Positions 9,056 to 19,178 of a DNA stretch of 64,000 nt are shown here, piece after piece. The position numbers and the translations under genes were made by a program. Numbering within the stretch: the first letter of the stretch is position 1; every line of letters begins with the position of its first letter. Where the stretch lies: assembly GCF_009827335.1 (NCBI RefSeq), contig NZ_WTYH01000001.1, positions 496,001 to 560,000 of the forward strand, in the 5' to 3' direction. The stretch comes from Aurantiacibacter arachoides (GTDB lineage: Bacteria; Pseudomonadota; Alphaproteobacteria; Sphingomonadales; Sphingomonadaceae). Under the pieces are notes generated by a model, which worked only from the letters and a program-made list of their open reading frames with translations, searched no databases and had not been told where the DNA came from.

Positions 9056-9585
9056 CGCAGACATCGCGCATCCGTCGCATCGGCTGGATTGCCGTGCTGG
9101 GCGTGTGCCTCGCGCTTTACGCCGTGCTTCATCTGAAGGTGAACGCGGTGCGTGCCGACGTGGTGCAGGCCGAACGGCGCATCGTGCAGTTGGAAGAAAG
9201 CAACCTGTTGCTGGAAACGGAGTTTCTCACCCGCACCAACCAGGTGCAGTTGGCGGCGTGGAACCGGGTCGACTTCGGTTTCGAATCCCCGCAGGCCGAT
9301 CAGTTTATCGAGAACCCGCGCCAGCTTGCCAGCTTTGGCATGCCGCGCGGTGCCGATGCGCCGGAGCCGATTCGCCTGGCCGGGCTGCGTTCGGGCGAGG
9401 ATGTGCCCGCATTTCCGCGCCTCGTCTCGCCGCTGACCGGCCGTCCGGTCGAAGCGGACGTGCTGGGCGATGACCACGGGGGCGAAGATGGCGCGGCGCG
9501 CCTTGCTGCCGCCGTCGCGCCCGGGCCGCTGCGCATGCCGATTGCCGGACCGGGATTTGCCGTGGCCAAGGTCGCCGCCCGGTGA
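9052..9585 (+). CDS. ftsL: Cell division protein FtsL-like
   Basis: 177 residues. It has the FtsL plan: a short cytoplasmic tail, one transmembrane helix (about 10-28) and a periplasmic coiled-coil-like region ([20 protein letters not shown], about 36-60). Bacterial FtsL forms a complex with FtsB and FtsQ that activates FtsWI. Sequence similarity in this family is weak, so the call rests on topology and on the position between rsmH and ftsI. The tail after residue 75 is long (FtsL is usually about 100-130 residues) and Pro/Ala-rich. It overlaps both neighbours by 4 bp. Confidence 0.85.
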   Translation: MTQTSRIRRIGWIAVLGVCLALYAVLHLKVNAVRADVVQAERRIVQLEESNLLLETEFLTRTNQVQLAAWNRVDFGFESPQADQFIENPRQLASFGMPRGADAPEPIRLAGLRSGEDVPAFPRLVSPLTGRPVEADVLGDDHGGEDGAARLAAAVAPGPLRMPIAGPGFAVAKVAAR

Positions 9586-11348
9586 ACGGCTACGCGGTCC
9601 CCAATACCTTCGTCCCCGCTGTTGCCGGGTCGCTCGACGTGCGCCGCCGCTCGCTGCTGGTGGCGCGGCTTCGCGTATTGATCGTGGGTGCCTGCTTCCT
9701 GCTGCTCGCCATCGTCGCGCTGCTGCGGCTGGCATGGCTGGGTGTCGCCCAGCCGGGGCACGAAATCCGCTCGATGGCCGATGCCCTGTTGCCCCCGCGC
9801 GGCGAGATCACCGACCGCAACGGCGTGCCGCTGGCGCGTGCGTTCCCGGCCTATGCCCTGTGGTACAATCCCCAGGCGATGACCGAGGGCGGCGACGGCG
9901 GCCCGCCGCTGGTGAAGACACCCGAGGAAATCGCCCGCGAACTGCGCGTTATTTTCCCCGACCTCGACGTCTACGAAGTAGCACAGCAGCTTGCCTCGGG
10001 CCGCGCGGGCTATATCCGGCGCCGCGTCCTGCCCGAAGATGCCAACCGCGTGATGGCGATCGGTGAACTTGCGCTGGAACTGCCGCAGGAGGAAGACCGC
10101 CACTATCCGCAAGGCTCGCTCGCCGCGCACGTGCTCGGTTACGTCGGGTCCGACGATCACGGGCGGGTGGGCATGGAGCAGGTGCTGGACCGTCAGCTGA
10201 GCGATCCCGCCACGCGCGGCCAGCCGGTGGCGCTGAGCATCGACATGCGGGTTCAGGGCGCGCTGGAAGACGAGCTGGCGAGCGGCATGCGTTCGGTCAA
10301 CGCCGTGGGCGCAGCGGGCATCGTGCTCGACGTCGACACGGGCGAGGTGCTGGCGCTCGCGTCGCTGCCGCATTTCGATCCCAACGCGGTTACCACCGAG
10401 GACGTTATCCTCCCCCCCGAACGCACCGCCGCTGGCGAGATGCCGCGCAGCTTCAACCGCATGACCAACCAGGTCTACGAACTGGGATCGACGTTTAAGC
10501 CGCTGACCGTGGCGATCGCCATCGACGCCGGCAAGATCACCGATCTCGGGCGGACCTGGCAGGCCAACCGCCCGCTGATGGTGGGGGGCAACGCCATTCG
10601 CGACAGCCACACCATCGGTGCGGCCATCAACGTGCCGCAAACGCTGATCCATTCGTCCAACATCACTTCTGCGCAGATCGCACAGGAAGTGGGCGGCCCG
10701 CAGATGCACGAATATTTCGAGCTTCTGGGGCTGGGCGAGCGGCCCTTCATCGAACTGCCGGCGCGCGGTGCGCCGCTGGGCATGGCGGGCGAATGGAATT
10801 CATCCAAGGCGGCCTATGCCGGGTTCGGCCACGGCATCGCGGTCACCCCACTGCACCTCGCCTCGGCCTATGCCGCCATGGTCAACGGGGGCATCTGGCG
10901 CCCGGCCACGCTGCACAAGGTCCGACCCGGCCAGGCGCCGCGCGGTCGCCGGGTGTTCCGCGCCAGCACCAGCGCGCGCATGAACCAGCTGATGCGCATG
11001 ATCGCACTCTATGGCACCGGCCGTAACGCAGATGCCCCGGGCTTTCGCGTCGGCGGCAAGACGGGCAGCGCGGAAAAGCCGGGTGCTGGCGGGTATCGCC
11101 GGACCAGCCTGGTATCCACCTTCGCCGCGGCCTTTCCGATGGACAGCCCGCGTTACGTGGTGATCGCCATGCTGGACGAGCCGCAGGGCACCGTTGCCAG
11201 CAGCTTCCAGCGCACCGCCGCGTGGAACGCCGCGCCGATCGTGGGCCGCCTGGTGCCGCGCATCGGTCCGCAGCTCGGCGTCTTCCCCGATGCCGACCGC
11301 GACATCGACCTCAGCGATCTGCGTCCGCTGGTCGGGGACACCGACTGA
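9582..11348 (+). CDS. ftsI: Septal peptidoglycan transpeptidase FtsI (PBP3)
   Basis: 588 residues. One N-terminal membrane anchor (about 31-53) is followed by the class B PBP dimerisation domain (PPRGEITDRNG at about 71) and the transpeptidase domain. Catalytic motifs are S303-T-F-K306, SSN at 358-360 and KTG at 493-495. It crosslinks septal peptidoglycan together with FtsW, which is encoded 5.4 kb further on. The GTG start overlaps the ftsL stop. The 3' end shares one base with murE (TGATG). There is no PASTA domain. Confidence 0.97.
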   Translation: MNGYAVPNTFVPAVAGSLDVRRRSLLVARLRVLIVGACFLLLAIVALLRLAWLGVAQPGHEIRSMADALLPPRGEITDRNGVPLARAFPAYALWYNPQAMTEGGDGGPPLVKTPEEIARELRVIFPDLDVYEVAQQLASGRAGYIRRRVLPEDANRVMAIGELALELPQEEDRHYPQGSLAAHVLGYVGSDDHGRVGMEQVLDRQLSDPATRGQPVALSIDMRVQGALEDELASGMRSVNAVGAAGIVLDVDTGEVLALASLPHFDPNAVTTEDVILPPERTAAGEMPRSFNRMTNQVYELGSTFKPLTVAIAIDAGKITDLGRTWQANRPLMVGGNAIRDSHTIGAAINVPQTLIHSSNITSAQIAQEVGGPQMHEYFELLGLGERPFIELPARGAPLGMAGEWNSSKAAYAGFGHGIAVTPLHLASAYAAMVNGGIWRPATLHKVRPGQAPRGRRVFRASTSARMNQLMRMIALYGTGRNADAPGFRVGGKTGSAEKPGAGGYRRTSLVSTFAAAFPMDSPRYVVIAMLDEPQGTVASSFQRTAAWNAAPIVGRLVPRIGPQLGVFPDADRDIDLSDLRPLVGDTD

Positions 11349-12829
11349 TGCGGCTGGCCGATCTTGCAGGCGACCTGGGTATCGATGCAGGTCCGGACGG
11401 CGATACGGCCGTAACCGGTTTTGCCATCGATCACCGCAAGGTCGCGCCCGGCAACGTGTTCGGCGCATTCGAGGGCGCGGCGGTGAACGGCGAGGATTAC
11501 ATCGCGGCCGCCATCGCTGGCGGCGCAGTGGCTGTCGTGGCCCGGCCACAGGCGCGGGTCGAAGGTGCCCTGCACCTTGCGGGCGACGTGCCGCGCCAGC
11601 TGTTCGCCCGCCTTGCAAGCCGCTTCTATCGACCCACGCCGCCAGTGGTCGTCGCGGTGACGGGCACCAACGGCAAGACCTCCACCGTGGAGATGACCCG
11701 GCAGATCTGGCGCATGTGCGGTGAACGCGCGGCCAGCATCGGCACGCTGGGCGTCACCACGCCGGACGAAAGCGTGTCCACCGGGCTCACCACGCCCGAC
11801 ATCGTCACCTTTCTCGGCAACAACACCGGCCTTGCGCGCGAAGGCGTGACCCATGTGGCCTACGAGGCCAGCAGCCACGGCCTCAGTCAGTATCGCAACG
11901 AAGGCCTGCCGGTCGTCGCCGGGGCGTTCACCAACCTCAGCCGCGACCACCTCGACTATCACAAGGACATGGAAGACTACTTCGCCGCCAAGATGCGGTT
12001 GTTTTCCGAAGTCGTCGACGATGATGGCAACGCGGTGATCTGGGCCGACGACGCGTGGTCGCAGCGCGCAATGGAGGTTGCCCGTGCGCGCGGCCTGACG
12101 CTGTTCACCGTCGGCACGAAGGGCGCGGCGGACAAGGGCGGCATCAACCTGATCGCGCGCACGCCAAGCCCGCTGGGTCAGGAGCTCAAGATCGTCCACG
12201 CCGGACAGGCCCACGCCATCCGCCTCCCGCTCATCGGGGCCTACCAGGTCGCCAATGCCCTGGTTGCCGCAGGGCTGGCGCTGGTAACCGGCACACCGGC
12301 CGCCCAGGTGTTCGACGCGGTTGCACGTCTGCAACCGGTGCGCGGCCGGCTGGAGCGGGCCGTCATCAGCCAGGCGGGCGCACCGGTCTATATCGACTAC
12401 GCCCACACGCCCGATGCCTTGAGCGCCGCCATCGCCGCGCTGCGCCCGCACGTTTCGGGCCGGCTCATCACCGTGTTCGGCGCCGGCGGTGACCGCGACC
12501 AGGGCAAGCGCGCGCCCATGGGCGAGGCGGCCGTGGCGGGCAGCGATCTGGTCATCGTGACCGACGACAATCCGCGCGGTGAGGATGCCGCAGCCATCCG
12601 CGCAGCCGTGATGCAGGGCGCCCCCGGCGCGCGCGAAGTGGGCGATCGGCGCGCGGCCATCGCCGCCGCCGTGGCCGAGGCGGGCAAGGACGATATCGTC
12701 CTCGTCGCCGGCAAGGGACATGAACAGGGCCAGATCGTGGGTTCGGGAGAGAATATGCGGGTTTTGCCCTTCGATGACGTGACCGTGGCCCGCGAATGTG
12801 CCGCCGAACTGGCAGGAGCGCGCAAGTGA
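11348..12829 (+). CDS. murE: UDP-MurNAc-tripeptide synthetase MurE
   Basis: 493 residues, cytoplasmic Mur ligase that adds the third residue of the stem peptide. The ATP loop GTNGKTS is at 106-112. DNPR at 407-410 is the motif associated with meso-diaminopimelate rather than lysine, so the wall is predicted to be of the usual Gram-negative A1-gamma type. EASSHGLSQ and AGGDRDQGKR are further family blocks. The ATG starts on the last base of the ftsI stop, and the 3' end overlaps murF by 4 bp. Confidence 0.97.
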   Translation: MRLADLAGDLGIDAGPDGDTAVTGFAIDHRKVAPGNVFGAFEGAAVNGEDYIAAAIAGGAVAVVARPQARVEGALHLAGDVPRQLFARLASRFYRPTPPVVVAVTGTNGKTSTVEMTRQIWRMCGERAASIGTLGVTTPDESVSTGLTTPDIVTFLGNNTGLAREGVTHVAYEASSHGLSQYRNEGLPVVAGAFTNLSRDHLDYHKDMEDYFAAKMRLFSEVVDDDGNAVIWADDAWSQRAMEVARARGLTLFTVGTKGAADKGGINLIARTPSPLGQELKIVHAGQAHAIRLPLIGAYQVANALVAAGLALVTGTPAAQVFDAVARLQPVRGRLERAVISQAGAPVYIDYAHTPDALSAAIAALRPHVSGRLITVFGAGGDRDQGKRAPMGEAAVAGSDLVIVTDDNPRGEDAAAIRAAVMQGAPGAREVGDRRAAIAAAVAEAGKDDIVLVAGKGHEQGQIVGSGENMRVLPFDDVTVARECAAELAGARK

Positions 12830-14283
12830 ACGCGCTGGCGAACACGGTCCGCTGGCCACGTCGCAAGGACGACGCGCTGCGTCTAGCGTTGTGGACGTCG
12901 GCGGAGATCGCGGGGGTGACCGGCGGGACCGCTCATGGTGAATTTGAGGTTAGCGGCGTCGAGATGGACAGTCGCGACGTGCAGGCGGGCGATCTGTTCG
13001 TGGCCCTGCGCGGCGAGGCGATGGACGGCCATCGCTTCCTGGCCGCGGCTTTCGCCAACGGCGCCGCCGCCGCGCTGGTCGATCGCGTGGTCGATTACCC
13101 GCATATCCTCGTCGCCGACACGACCGCGGCGCTGCACGCACTTGCCCGTGCCGCGCGGGATCGTGCCACAGCCAAGGTCGTCGGGGTCACCGGATCGGTC
13201 GGCAAGACCGGGGTGAAGGAAGCGATCTTCACCGCGCTGGAGCGTTCGAGCCGCGGCGCGGCGCATCGCAGCGTGCGCAGCTACAACAACCACGTCGGCG
13301 TGCCGCTCAGCCTGTCGCGGATGCCGGCCAAAAGCCGCTTCGCCGTGTTCGAAATGGGCATGAACCACGCGGGCGAGATCGCCGGGCTCACCGCCCATGT
13401 CCGCCCGCACGTCGCCGTGGTCACCATCATCGCGCCCGCGCATATCGAGAACCTGGGCAGCGAAGAGGCCATTGCCGATGCCAAGGCGGAAATCTTCGGC
13501 GGGCTGCAGAAGGGCGGCGTCGCCGTCATCCCCGCCGACAGCCCGCATTTCGAACGGTTGCGCGATGCGGCCCACGCGCAAGGCGCAAAGGTCGTCGGCT
13601 TCGGGCGCGGGGCGCATGCCGACATGCGCCTGCTCGATGCCATTCCGTGCGCGGAGGGCGGGTCGCTGGTAACCGCGGCAATGGGCGATCTTCGCCTGTG
13701 CTACACCGTGGCCGAGCCGGGCGAGCACTGGATCGACAACTCGCTGTGCGTGATGGCCGCGGTCCACGCCGCGGGCGGCGATCTCGGTGCCGCGGGCCTC
13801 GCGCTGGCGGAAATGGGCGGCCTCAAGGGTCGCGGGGCGCGGTTGCGGGCCAAGGTGCCCGGCGGACACGCGCTGGTGATCGACGAAAGCTACAATGCCA
13901 ACCCCGCATCCATGCGCGCCACGCTGGCGCAACTGGGCCAGACGCCCGCTACGCGCCGCGTCGCCGTGCTCGGCAGCATGAAGGAGCTGGGCGATTTTGC
14001 CGAGCGTTTCCACGCCCAGCTTGCCGCCCCGGTGGCCGATGCCGGGGTCGACTATGCCGTGCTCGTCGGGCCGGAGATGCTGGCGCTGGCACGCGAGATG
14101 GGGAAACTTCCCCGCGATACGCTTGGCAATCGCTTCGCCTACGCGCATTGCGACAATGCGGGTGAAGCCATAGCGGCACTGCAGGAGTTCGGCCTGGCCG
14201 GCGGCGACGTCGTGCTGGTCAAGGGGTCGAACTCGGTGGGGCTTTCGCGCGTCGTTGACCACTTCGCCGCCAGGGAAGGCTGA
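12826..14283 (+). CDS. murF: UDP-MurNAc-tripeptide--D-Ala-D-Ala ligase MurF
   Basis: 485 residues. It adds the D-Ala-D-Ala dipeptide produced by the Ddl enzyme encoded later in the cluster. The P-loop is [14 protein letters not shown] at about 120-133, [10 protein letters not shown] is the conserved MurF block, and [13 protein letters not shown] the third Mur ligase motif. The N-terminus (residues 1-20, Arg/Lys-rich) is longer than usual. GTG at 12826 overlapping the murE stop is preferred over the in-frame ATG at 12796 inside murE. An 11-bp gap separates it from mraY, the first non-overlapping junction of the cluster. Confidence 0.96.
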   Translation: MNALANTVRWPRRKDDALRLALWTSAEIAGVTGGTAHGEFEVSGVEMDSRDVQAGDLFVALRGEAMDGHRFLAAAFANGAAAALVDRVVDYPHILVADTTAALHALARAARDRATAKVVGVTGSVGKTGVKEAIFTALERSSRGAAHRSVRSYNNHVGVPLSLSRMPAKSRFAVFEMGMNHAGEIAGLTAHVRPHVAVVTIIAPAHIENLGSEEAIADAKAEIFGGLQKGGVAVIPADSPHFERLRDAAHAQGAKVVGFGRGAHADMRLLDAIPCAEGGSLVTAAMGDLRLCYTVAEPGEHWIDNSLCVMAAVHAAGGDLGAAGLALAEMGGLKGRGARLRAKVPGGHALVIDESYNANPASMRATLAQLGQTPATRRVAVLGSMKELGDFAERFHAQLAAPVADAGVDYAVLVGPEMLALAREMGKLPRDTLGNRFAYAHCDNAGEAIAALQEFGLAGGDVVLVKGSNSVGLSRVVDHFAAREG

Positions 14284-14294
14284 CCCCCAGAGCG

Positions 14295-15365
14295 ATGTTT
14301 TATTTCCTCGCCGAGATGCTGGATTTCGAGGGCGTCCTCAATCTCGTCCGCTACCAGACCTTCCGCGCCGGTGCCGCCATGATGACGGCGCTGCTGATCG
14401 GCCTCGTCATCGGGCCGCGCTTCATCAACATGCTGCGCGTGCGGCAGGGCAAGGGGCAGCCGATCCGCACCGACGGTCCGCAGTCCCATCTCGCCAAGGT
14501 CGGCACGCCCACCATGGGCGGGCTGATGATCCTGACCGCGCTGACCATCTCGATGCTGTTGTGGATGGACCTGGGCAATCCCTTCGTCTGGGCCTGCCTG
14601 GCGGTGACGATCGGCTTCGGCGTCATCGGCTTCATCGACGATTACGACAAGGTCACCAAGCGCAGCCACAAGGGCGTATCGGGCAAGGTCCGCCTGATGC
14701 TGGAATTCGCCGTGGCCGGCGTTGCCAGCTACCTCATCGTCAGCAATATCAGCACGAGCCTCTATGTCCCCTTCGTCTTCAACGAGGCTATCCCGATGGG
14801 GTGGTTCTATTACGTCTTCGCCGCTTTCGTGATCGTGGGCGCGGGCAACGCGGTAAACCTGACCGACGGGCTGGACGGGCTGGCCACCATGCCGGTGGTG
14901 ATCGCGGCGGGCGCCTTCCTGGTCATCTGCTACCTCGCGGGGCGCGTCGACTTTTCCGAATACCTCGGCATTCCGCACGTCCCCCTTGCGGGCGAACTGG
15001 CCATCTTGTGCGCGGCCATCATGGGATCGGGCCTGGCCTTCCTGTGGTTCAACGCTCCGCCGGCCGCCGTGTTCATGGGGGATACCGGGTCGCTCGCCCT
15101 GGGCGGCGCGCTGGGGGCCATCGCGGTCGCCAGCCACCACGAGATCGTGCTCGCCATCGTCGGCGGCCTGTTCGTGCTGGAGGCGGCCAGCGTAATCATC
15201 CAGGTGTTCTGGTTCAAGCGCACGGGCCGCCGCGTGTTCCGCATGGCGCCCATCCATCACCATTTCGAACAGCTCGGCTGGTCGGAAAGCAAGGTGGTGA
15301 TCCGTTTCTGGATCATCGCCATCGTGCTGGCGGTGCTGGGGCTGGCAACGTTGAAGCTGCGGTGA
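14295..15365 (+). CDS. mraY: Phospho-MurNAc-pentapeptide transferase MraY
   Basis: 356 residues, polytopic inner-membrane enzyme that makes lipid I from UDP-MurNAc-pentapeptide and undecaprenyl phosphate. About ten hydrophobic helices are visible. Conserved loops are [18 protein letters not shown] (the Asp pair of the active site), [13 protein letters not shown] and the C-terminal APIHHHFE with its His cluster. Length matches E. coli MraY (360). It overlaps murD by 4 bp. Confidence 0.97.
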   Translation: MFYFLAEMLDFEGVLNLVRYQTFRAGAAMMTALLIGLVIGPRFINMLRVRQGKGQPIRTDGPQSHLAKVGTPTMGGLMILTALTISMLLWMDLGNPFVWACLAVTIGFGVIGFIDDYDKVTKRSHKGVSGKVRLMLEFAVAGVASYLIVSNISTSLYVPFVFNEAIPMGWFYYVFAAFVIVGAGNAVNLTDGLDGLATMPVVIAAGAFLVICYLAGRVDFSEYLGIPHVPLAGELAILCAAIMGSGLAFLWFNAPPAAVFMGDTGSLALGGALGAIAVASHHEIVLAIVGGLFVLEAASVIIQVFWFKRTGRRVFRMAPIHHHFEQLGWSESKVVIRFWIIAIVLAVLGLATLKLR

Positions 15366-16744
15366 TCACCGCGCGCGCCTTTGCTGGGAAGCGGTATTGC
15401 GTGCTGGGGCTCGCCCGGTCCGGGCAGGCCGTGGCCGAGAGCCTGCTGGCGAGCGGCGCGGAGGTGACGGTGTGGGATCGCCAGCGCGAACCGCGCCGCC
15501 GCTTCGAAGGGCGCGCCACGCTGGCCGACCCGCTGGAGATCGACCTTGCAGGCTTCGACGCCGTGGTTGTTTCCCCCGGCGTGCCGCTCAACACCCATCC
15601 GCTCGCCGCGCGGGCCGCTGCTGCCGGCGTGCCGGTCATCGGCGACATAGAGCTGTTCGCGCTCGCCCGTCCCGAACTGCCGGTGCACAAGGTCATCGGC
15701 ATCACCGGCACCAACGGCAAGTCGACCACAACAGCGCTGGCGCATCACCTGCTTCAGCAGGCGGGCGTGCCGTCGCGGCTGGGCGGCAACATCGGTCTGC
15801 CGATCATGGGGCAGGAACCCCTGTCGGCATCCGATGGAAAGGCCGGGGTCTACGTGCTGGAGCTGTCCAGCTACCAGATCGACCTCACCCGCTCGCTCGC
15901 CTGTGATGCGGCGGCGCTGATCAACATCACGCCCGATCATCTGGATCGCTACGCCGATTTCGCCGCCTATGCCTTTGCCAAGGGGCGGTTGCTGGCGATG
16001 CAGGGCAGCAGTCAGCTCGCCGTGTTCGGCTGCGAGGATGCGCCGACTAGGGCCGTGCAGCAGGCGGAGGCCGCGCGCCGCGCAGAGGGGCGTGCGGTCT
16101 GCGTGGACAGTTGGGCCTGGTCCGCCTGGCAGCACGAATGGCCCAGCCTGCAAGGCCCGCACAACCTCCAGAACGCCGCCATCGCTGCCGCACTGGTGCA
16201 GGAAGTGGGGCTCAGCCGCGACCAGGTTCACGCGGGGCTGAAGACCTTTGCTGGCCTGCCGCACCGGATGGAACGCGTGGCCACCAGCAAGGGCGTGTTG
16301 TTCGTCAACGACAGCAAGGCGACCAACCCCGCCTCGACCGCCCCCGCACTCGCCGCCTTTCCGCCCGTGGACGGACGGCCCCGCGTCCACTGGATCGCCG
16401 GCGGCCTGGCGAAGGAGGACAACCTGCATGATTGCCAGCCGCATCTTGGCAACGTGGCCTGCGCCTATACCATCGGCGAGGCGGGGGCCCTGTTCGCCGC
16501 CATCCTCGAACCGCACGTCGCGGTCGAACGGTGCGAATTCCTGGCCGAGGCGGTGCGCCGCGCGGTGGGCAACGCTAGGGCAGGCGACGTGGTGATGCTG
16601 AGCCCGGCCTGCGCCAGTTTCGACCAGTTCCGCGATTTCGAGATGCGCGGGCAGGTGTTCCGCGAACTCGTGGCCGAACTGGGTTGCAACGGCGACCGCG
16701 CGGCCTGCGGGCTTGCCGCGATCGAACAGGGGGCAGGTGCATGA
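15362..16744 (+). CDS. murD: UDP-MurNAc-L-Ala--D-Glu ligase MurD
   Basis: 460 residues from GTG 15362, which overlaps the mraY stop. It is the cytoplasmic ligase that adds D-glutamate. The N-terminal UMP-binding domain starts [10 protein letters not shown], the ATP loop [14 protein letters not shown] is at about 113-126, and [12 protein letters not shown] is the typical MurD block. The C-terminal [21 protein letters not shown] signature is complete. The reading frame is open for 1.1 kb upstream inside mraY, but that extension is a shadow. The 3' end overlaps ftsW by 4 bp (ATGA). Confidence 0.96.
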   Translation: MITARAFAGKRYCVLGLARSGQAVAESLLASGAEVTVWDRQREPRRRFEGRATLADPLEIDLAGFDAVVVSPGVPLNTHPLAARAAAAGVPVIGDIELFALARPELPVHKVIGITGTNGKSTTTALAHHLLQQAGVPSRLGGNIGLPIMGQEPLSASDGKAGVYVLELSSYQIDLTRSLACDAAALINITPDHLDRYADFAAYAFAKGRLLAMQGSSQLAVFGCEDAPTRAVQQAEAARRAEGRAVCVDSWAWSAWQHEWPSLQGPHNLQNAAIAAALVQEVGLSRDQVHAGLKTFAGLPHRMERVATSKGVLFVNDSKATNPASTAPALAAFPPVDGRPRVHWIAGGLAKEDNLHDCQPHLGNVACAYTIGEAGALFAAILEPHVAVERCEFLAEAVRRAVGNARAGDVVMLSPACASFDQFRDFEMRGQVFRELVAELGCNGDRAACGLAAIEQGAGA

Positions 16745-17970
16745 ACGGCAGGCCGATCTTCATTCCCCGCCCCGGCGAGCGCAAGGGCGGGCCGGGCCAG
16801 CCGCGCCTCAACCGGGACCGGAAGCGTGATCTCAGGATCTGGTGGCGGGAGATCGACCGCGTCCTGCTGGGTCTGGTGCTGGCATTGATGGCGGCGGGCA
16901 CGCTGGCCGTGGCGGCCGCCTCGCCCGCCAGCGCGCACCGGCTTTCCACCGACGAGACGACGCTGCCCGCGCTCTATTTCTTCTGGGCGCACATCCGCTG
17001 GCAGATGGTGGGCCTCATCGTTCTGCTCCTCACCTCCATGGTCGCCAGCCGCGAATTGCGTCGCGGCGCCATCCTGCTCGGCGCGGCAATGCTGGTTGGC
17101 CTGCTGCTGGTGCCGCTGGTGGGCAGCGAAATCAACGGGGCGCGCCGCTGGCTGAACCTGGGCTTTTCGCTCCAGCCCAGCGAATTTCTCAAGCCCGCGT
17201 TCGCGCTGATCCTAGCCTGGGTTTTGTCGTGGAAGATGCGCGATCAGAACCTGCCGGTGGTGGGCATCACCGCGGCTTTCGTGGGGCTGATCTGCGTGTT
17301 GCTGATGATGCAGCCCGATCTGGGTTCCGCCATCCTGTTTGCCGGGTGCTGGGGTGTAATGGTCGTCGTTGCCGGTCTGCCGTTGCAGCGGCTGGGATAC
17401 CTGTCTGGCGCGGGCGTGGCCCTGCTGGTGCTGGCCTACCTGTTCTACGACAACGCCCGCAACCGCATCGATACCTTCCTGGGCGGGCCGACCGCCTACG
17501 ACCATGTCGACCTTGCCAGCCGCACGCTGGGCGGCGGGGGCTGGTTCGGCAGCGGCTTCTGGTTGGGCCGGGAAAAGATGCGCCTGCCCGAAGCGCATAC
17601 CGACTACATCTTTTCCGTCATCGGCGAGGAATTCGGCCTGATTGCCTGCGGCGTGATCGTTATCCTCTACCTCGCCATCGTGCTGCGCGTTCTGGTGCGG
17701 CTGGTGGAGGAGGACCGGCTCTACATGATTCTTGCCGCCAGTGGGCTGACCGCGCTGATCGGCGGGCAGGCGTTCATCAACATCCTCGTCAACCTGCAAC
17801 TGTTCCCCAGCAAGGGCATGACGCTGCCGCTGGTAAGTTACGGCGGATCGTCCACCATCGCCGTGTGCCTGACGGTGGGGATGCTGCTGGCGGTAACGCG
17901 GCGCAACCCGTATCTGGAGCGCGAGCCGTTCGATTTCGCTGCCGGTTTCGAAAAGGAGGACGCGTCGTGA
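16741..17970 (+). CDS. ftsW: Peptidoglycan glycosyltransferase FtsW (SEDS family)
   Basis: 409 residues. After an unusually long basic cytoplasmic N-terminus (about 45 residues, Arg/Pro/Gly-rich) come about ten transmembrane helices. SEDS blocks are GARRWLNLGFSLQPSEFLKP, HTDYIFSVIGEEFGL and LPLVSYGGSS near the C-terminus. SEDS proteins polymerise glycan from lipid II and pair with class B PBPs; the partner FtsI is encoded upstream. It overlaps murD and murG by 4 bp each. Confidence 0.95.
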   Translation: MNGRPIFIPRPGERKGGPGQPRLNRDRKRDLRIWWREIDRVLLGLVLALMAAGTLAVAAASPASAHRLSTDETTLPALYFFWAHIRWQMVGLIVLLLTSMVASRELRRGAILLGAAMLVGLLLVPLVGSEINGARRWLNLGFSLQPSEFLKPAFALILAWVLSWKMRDQNLPVVGITAAFVGLICVLLMMQPDLGSAILFAGCWGVMVVVAGLPLQRLGYLSGAGVALLVLAYLFYDNARNRIDTFLGGPTAYDHVDLASRTLGGGGWFGSGFWLGREKMRLPEAHTDYIFSVIGEEFGLIACGVIVILYLAIVLRVLVRLVEEDRLYMILAASGLTALIGGQAFINILVNLQLFPSKGMTLPLVSYGGSSTIAVCLTVGMLLAVTRRNPYLEREPFDFAAGFEKEDAS

Positions 17971-19178
17971 CCGGTCATGCAATTCCCGGCAGTTCGCGCC
18001 ATTTCGTGCTCGCCGCGGGTGGCACCGGCGGACACCTGACACCCGCCTTTGCACTGGCGCATGAGCTGGAGCGGCGCGGCCACCATGTCGCGTTGGTAAC
18101 CGACGCGCGCGGCGCGGCCATCCCCGGCAAGCCCGATTTCCTGACCGCCCACGTCCTGCCCGCGGGCCGTTTCGGCAAGAACCCGCTCGGCTGGCCCGGC
18201 GCGATCATGGCGATGCTGAAGGGCCGGGCAATGGCGAAGCGCCTGTACGAGACGTTTCAGCCCAGTGCCGTGATCGGGTTCGGCGGTTATCCCGCCGTGC
18301 CCGCCTTGCTGGGCGCGCAGGCGATGGATATTCCCACCGTCATCCATGAACAGAACGCGGTGCTCGGCCGGGTCAACCGCCTGTTCGCAGGCCGCGTGAA
18401 CGCCATCGCCACCGCCTATCCGCAGGTCGACCGGCTGAAGCCGAAATACACCGGCAAGGTCCACCTTGTCGGCAACCCCGTGCGCCCCGGCGTGCTGAGC
18501 CTGCGGGACGAGCCGTTCCCGGCCTTCATGGAAGACGGAATATTTCGCGTGCTGGTAACCGGCGGCAGCCAGGGCGCGCGGGTGCTGTCGGAAATCGTGC
18601 CCGACGGTCTTTCGATGCTGCCGCCAGCGTTGCGCAGCCGCCTGCAGGTCACCCAGCAATGCCGGCCCGAGGACCTGGACGCGGTGCGCAGCCGCTATGC
18701 CAACCATGGCATACCGGCGGAACTTGCCACCTATTTCGAGGACATGGCCGCCACCTTGGCAGACGCGCACCTGTTCATCGGGCGCGCCGGCGCCTCCACC
18801 ATTGCCGAACTGACCGCGGTGGGCCGCCCCGCGATCCTCGTGCCGCTGCCCATCGCGACCGACGATCACCAGGCCGCCAACACTCGCGAGATGGTCAGGG
18901 CCGGCGGTGCGCGCTCCATCCGCCAGCACCGGTTCGAGGCGAAGGAACTGGCCAAGCAGATCAACGCCATGGCGCTGCGGCCCGATACCCTCGCCACCGC
19001 CGCCCATGCCGCGTGGAACTGCGGGCGGCCAGCGGCGGCGAGCGACCTTGCCGATCTGGTCGAGAGCTTCGGCGGGGCAGACATGATGGACGTGATCCGC
19101 GTGGGCCCGAACAATGCGCGCGGGGCCTCGCAAGGAGCGGAAGTCGGGCAGGGTGCTGCGAAGGAGAGCGCCCGATGA
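17967..19178 (+). CDS. murG: Lipid II synthase MurG
   Basis: 403 residues, peripheral membrane GT28 enzyme that transfers GlcNAc to lipid I. The N-terminal glycine loop [12 protein letters not shown] is at about 16-27, followed by [26 protein letters not shown] and [13 protein letters not shown]. The donor site [13 protein letters not shown] then IPLPIA-type loop (here [12 protein letters not shown]) is intact. GTG 17967 has AAGGAGGA upstream within the end of ftsW, one of the clearest ribosome sites in the cluster. The C-terminus has a 25-residue extension beyond the usual end. Confidence 0.96.
   Translation: MTGHAIPGSSRHFVLAAGGTGGHLTPAFALAHELERRGHHVALVTDARGAAIPGKPDFLTAHVLPAGRFGKNPLGWPGAIMAMLKGRAMAKRLYETFQPSAVIGFGGYPAVPALLGAQAMDIPTVIHEQNAVLGRVNRLFAGRVNAIATAYPQVDRLKPKYTGKVHLVGNPVRPGVLSLRDEPFPAFMEDGIFRVLVTGGSQGARVLSEIVPDGLSMLPPALRSRLQVTQQCRPEDLDAVRSRYANHGIPAELATYFEDMAATLADAHLFIGRAGASTIAELTAVGRPAILVPLPIATDDHQAANTREMVRAGGARSIRQHRFEAKELAKQINAMALRPDTLATAAHAAWNCGRPAAASDLADLVESFGGADMMDVIRVGPNNARGASQGAEVGQGAAKESAR

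Noticed and set aside
11153..12859. 568-codon minus-strand open frame opposite murE
   Set aside because: Antisense shadow; murE is complete and well conserved.
14255..15361. N-terminal extension of murD by 369 codons
   Set aside because: It is an out-of-frame reading of mraY.
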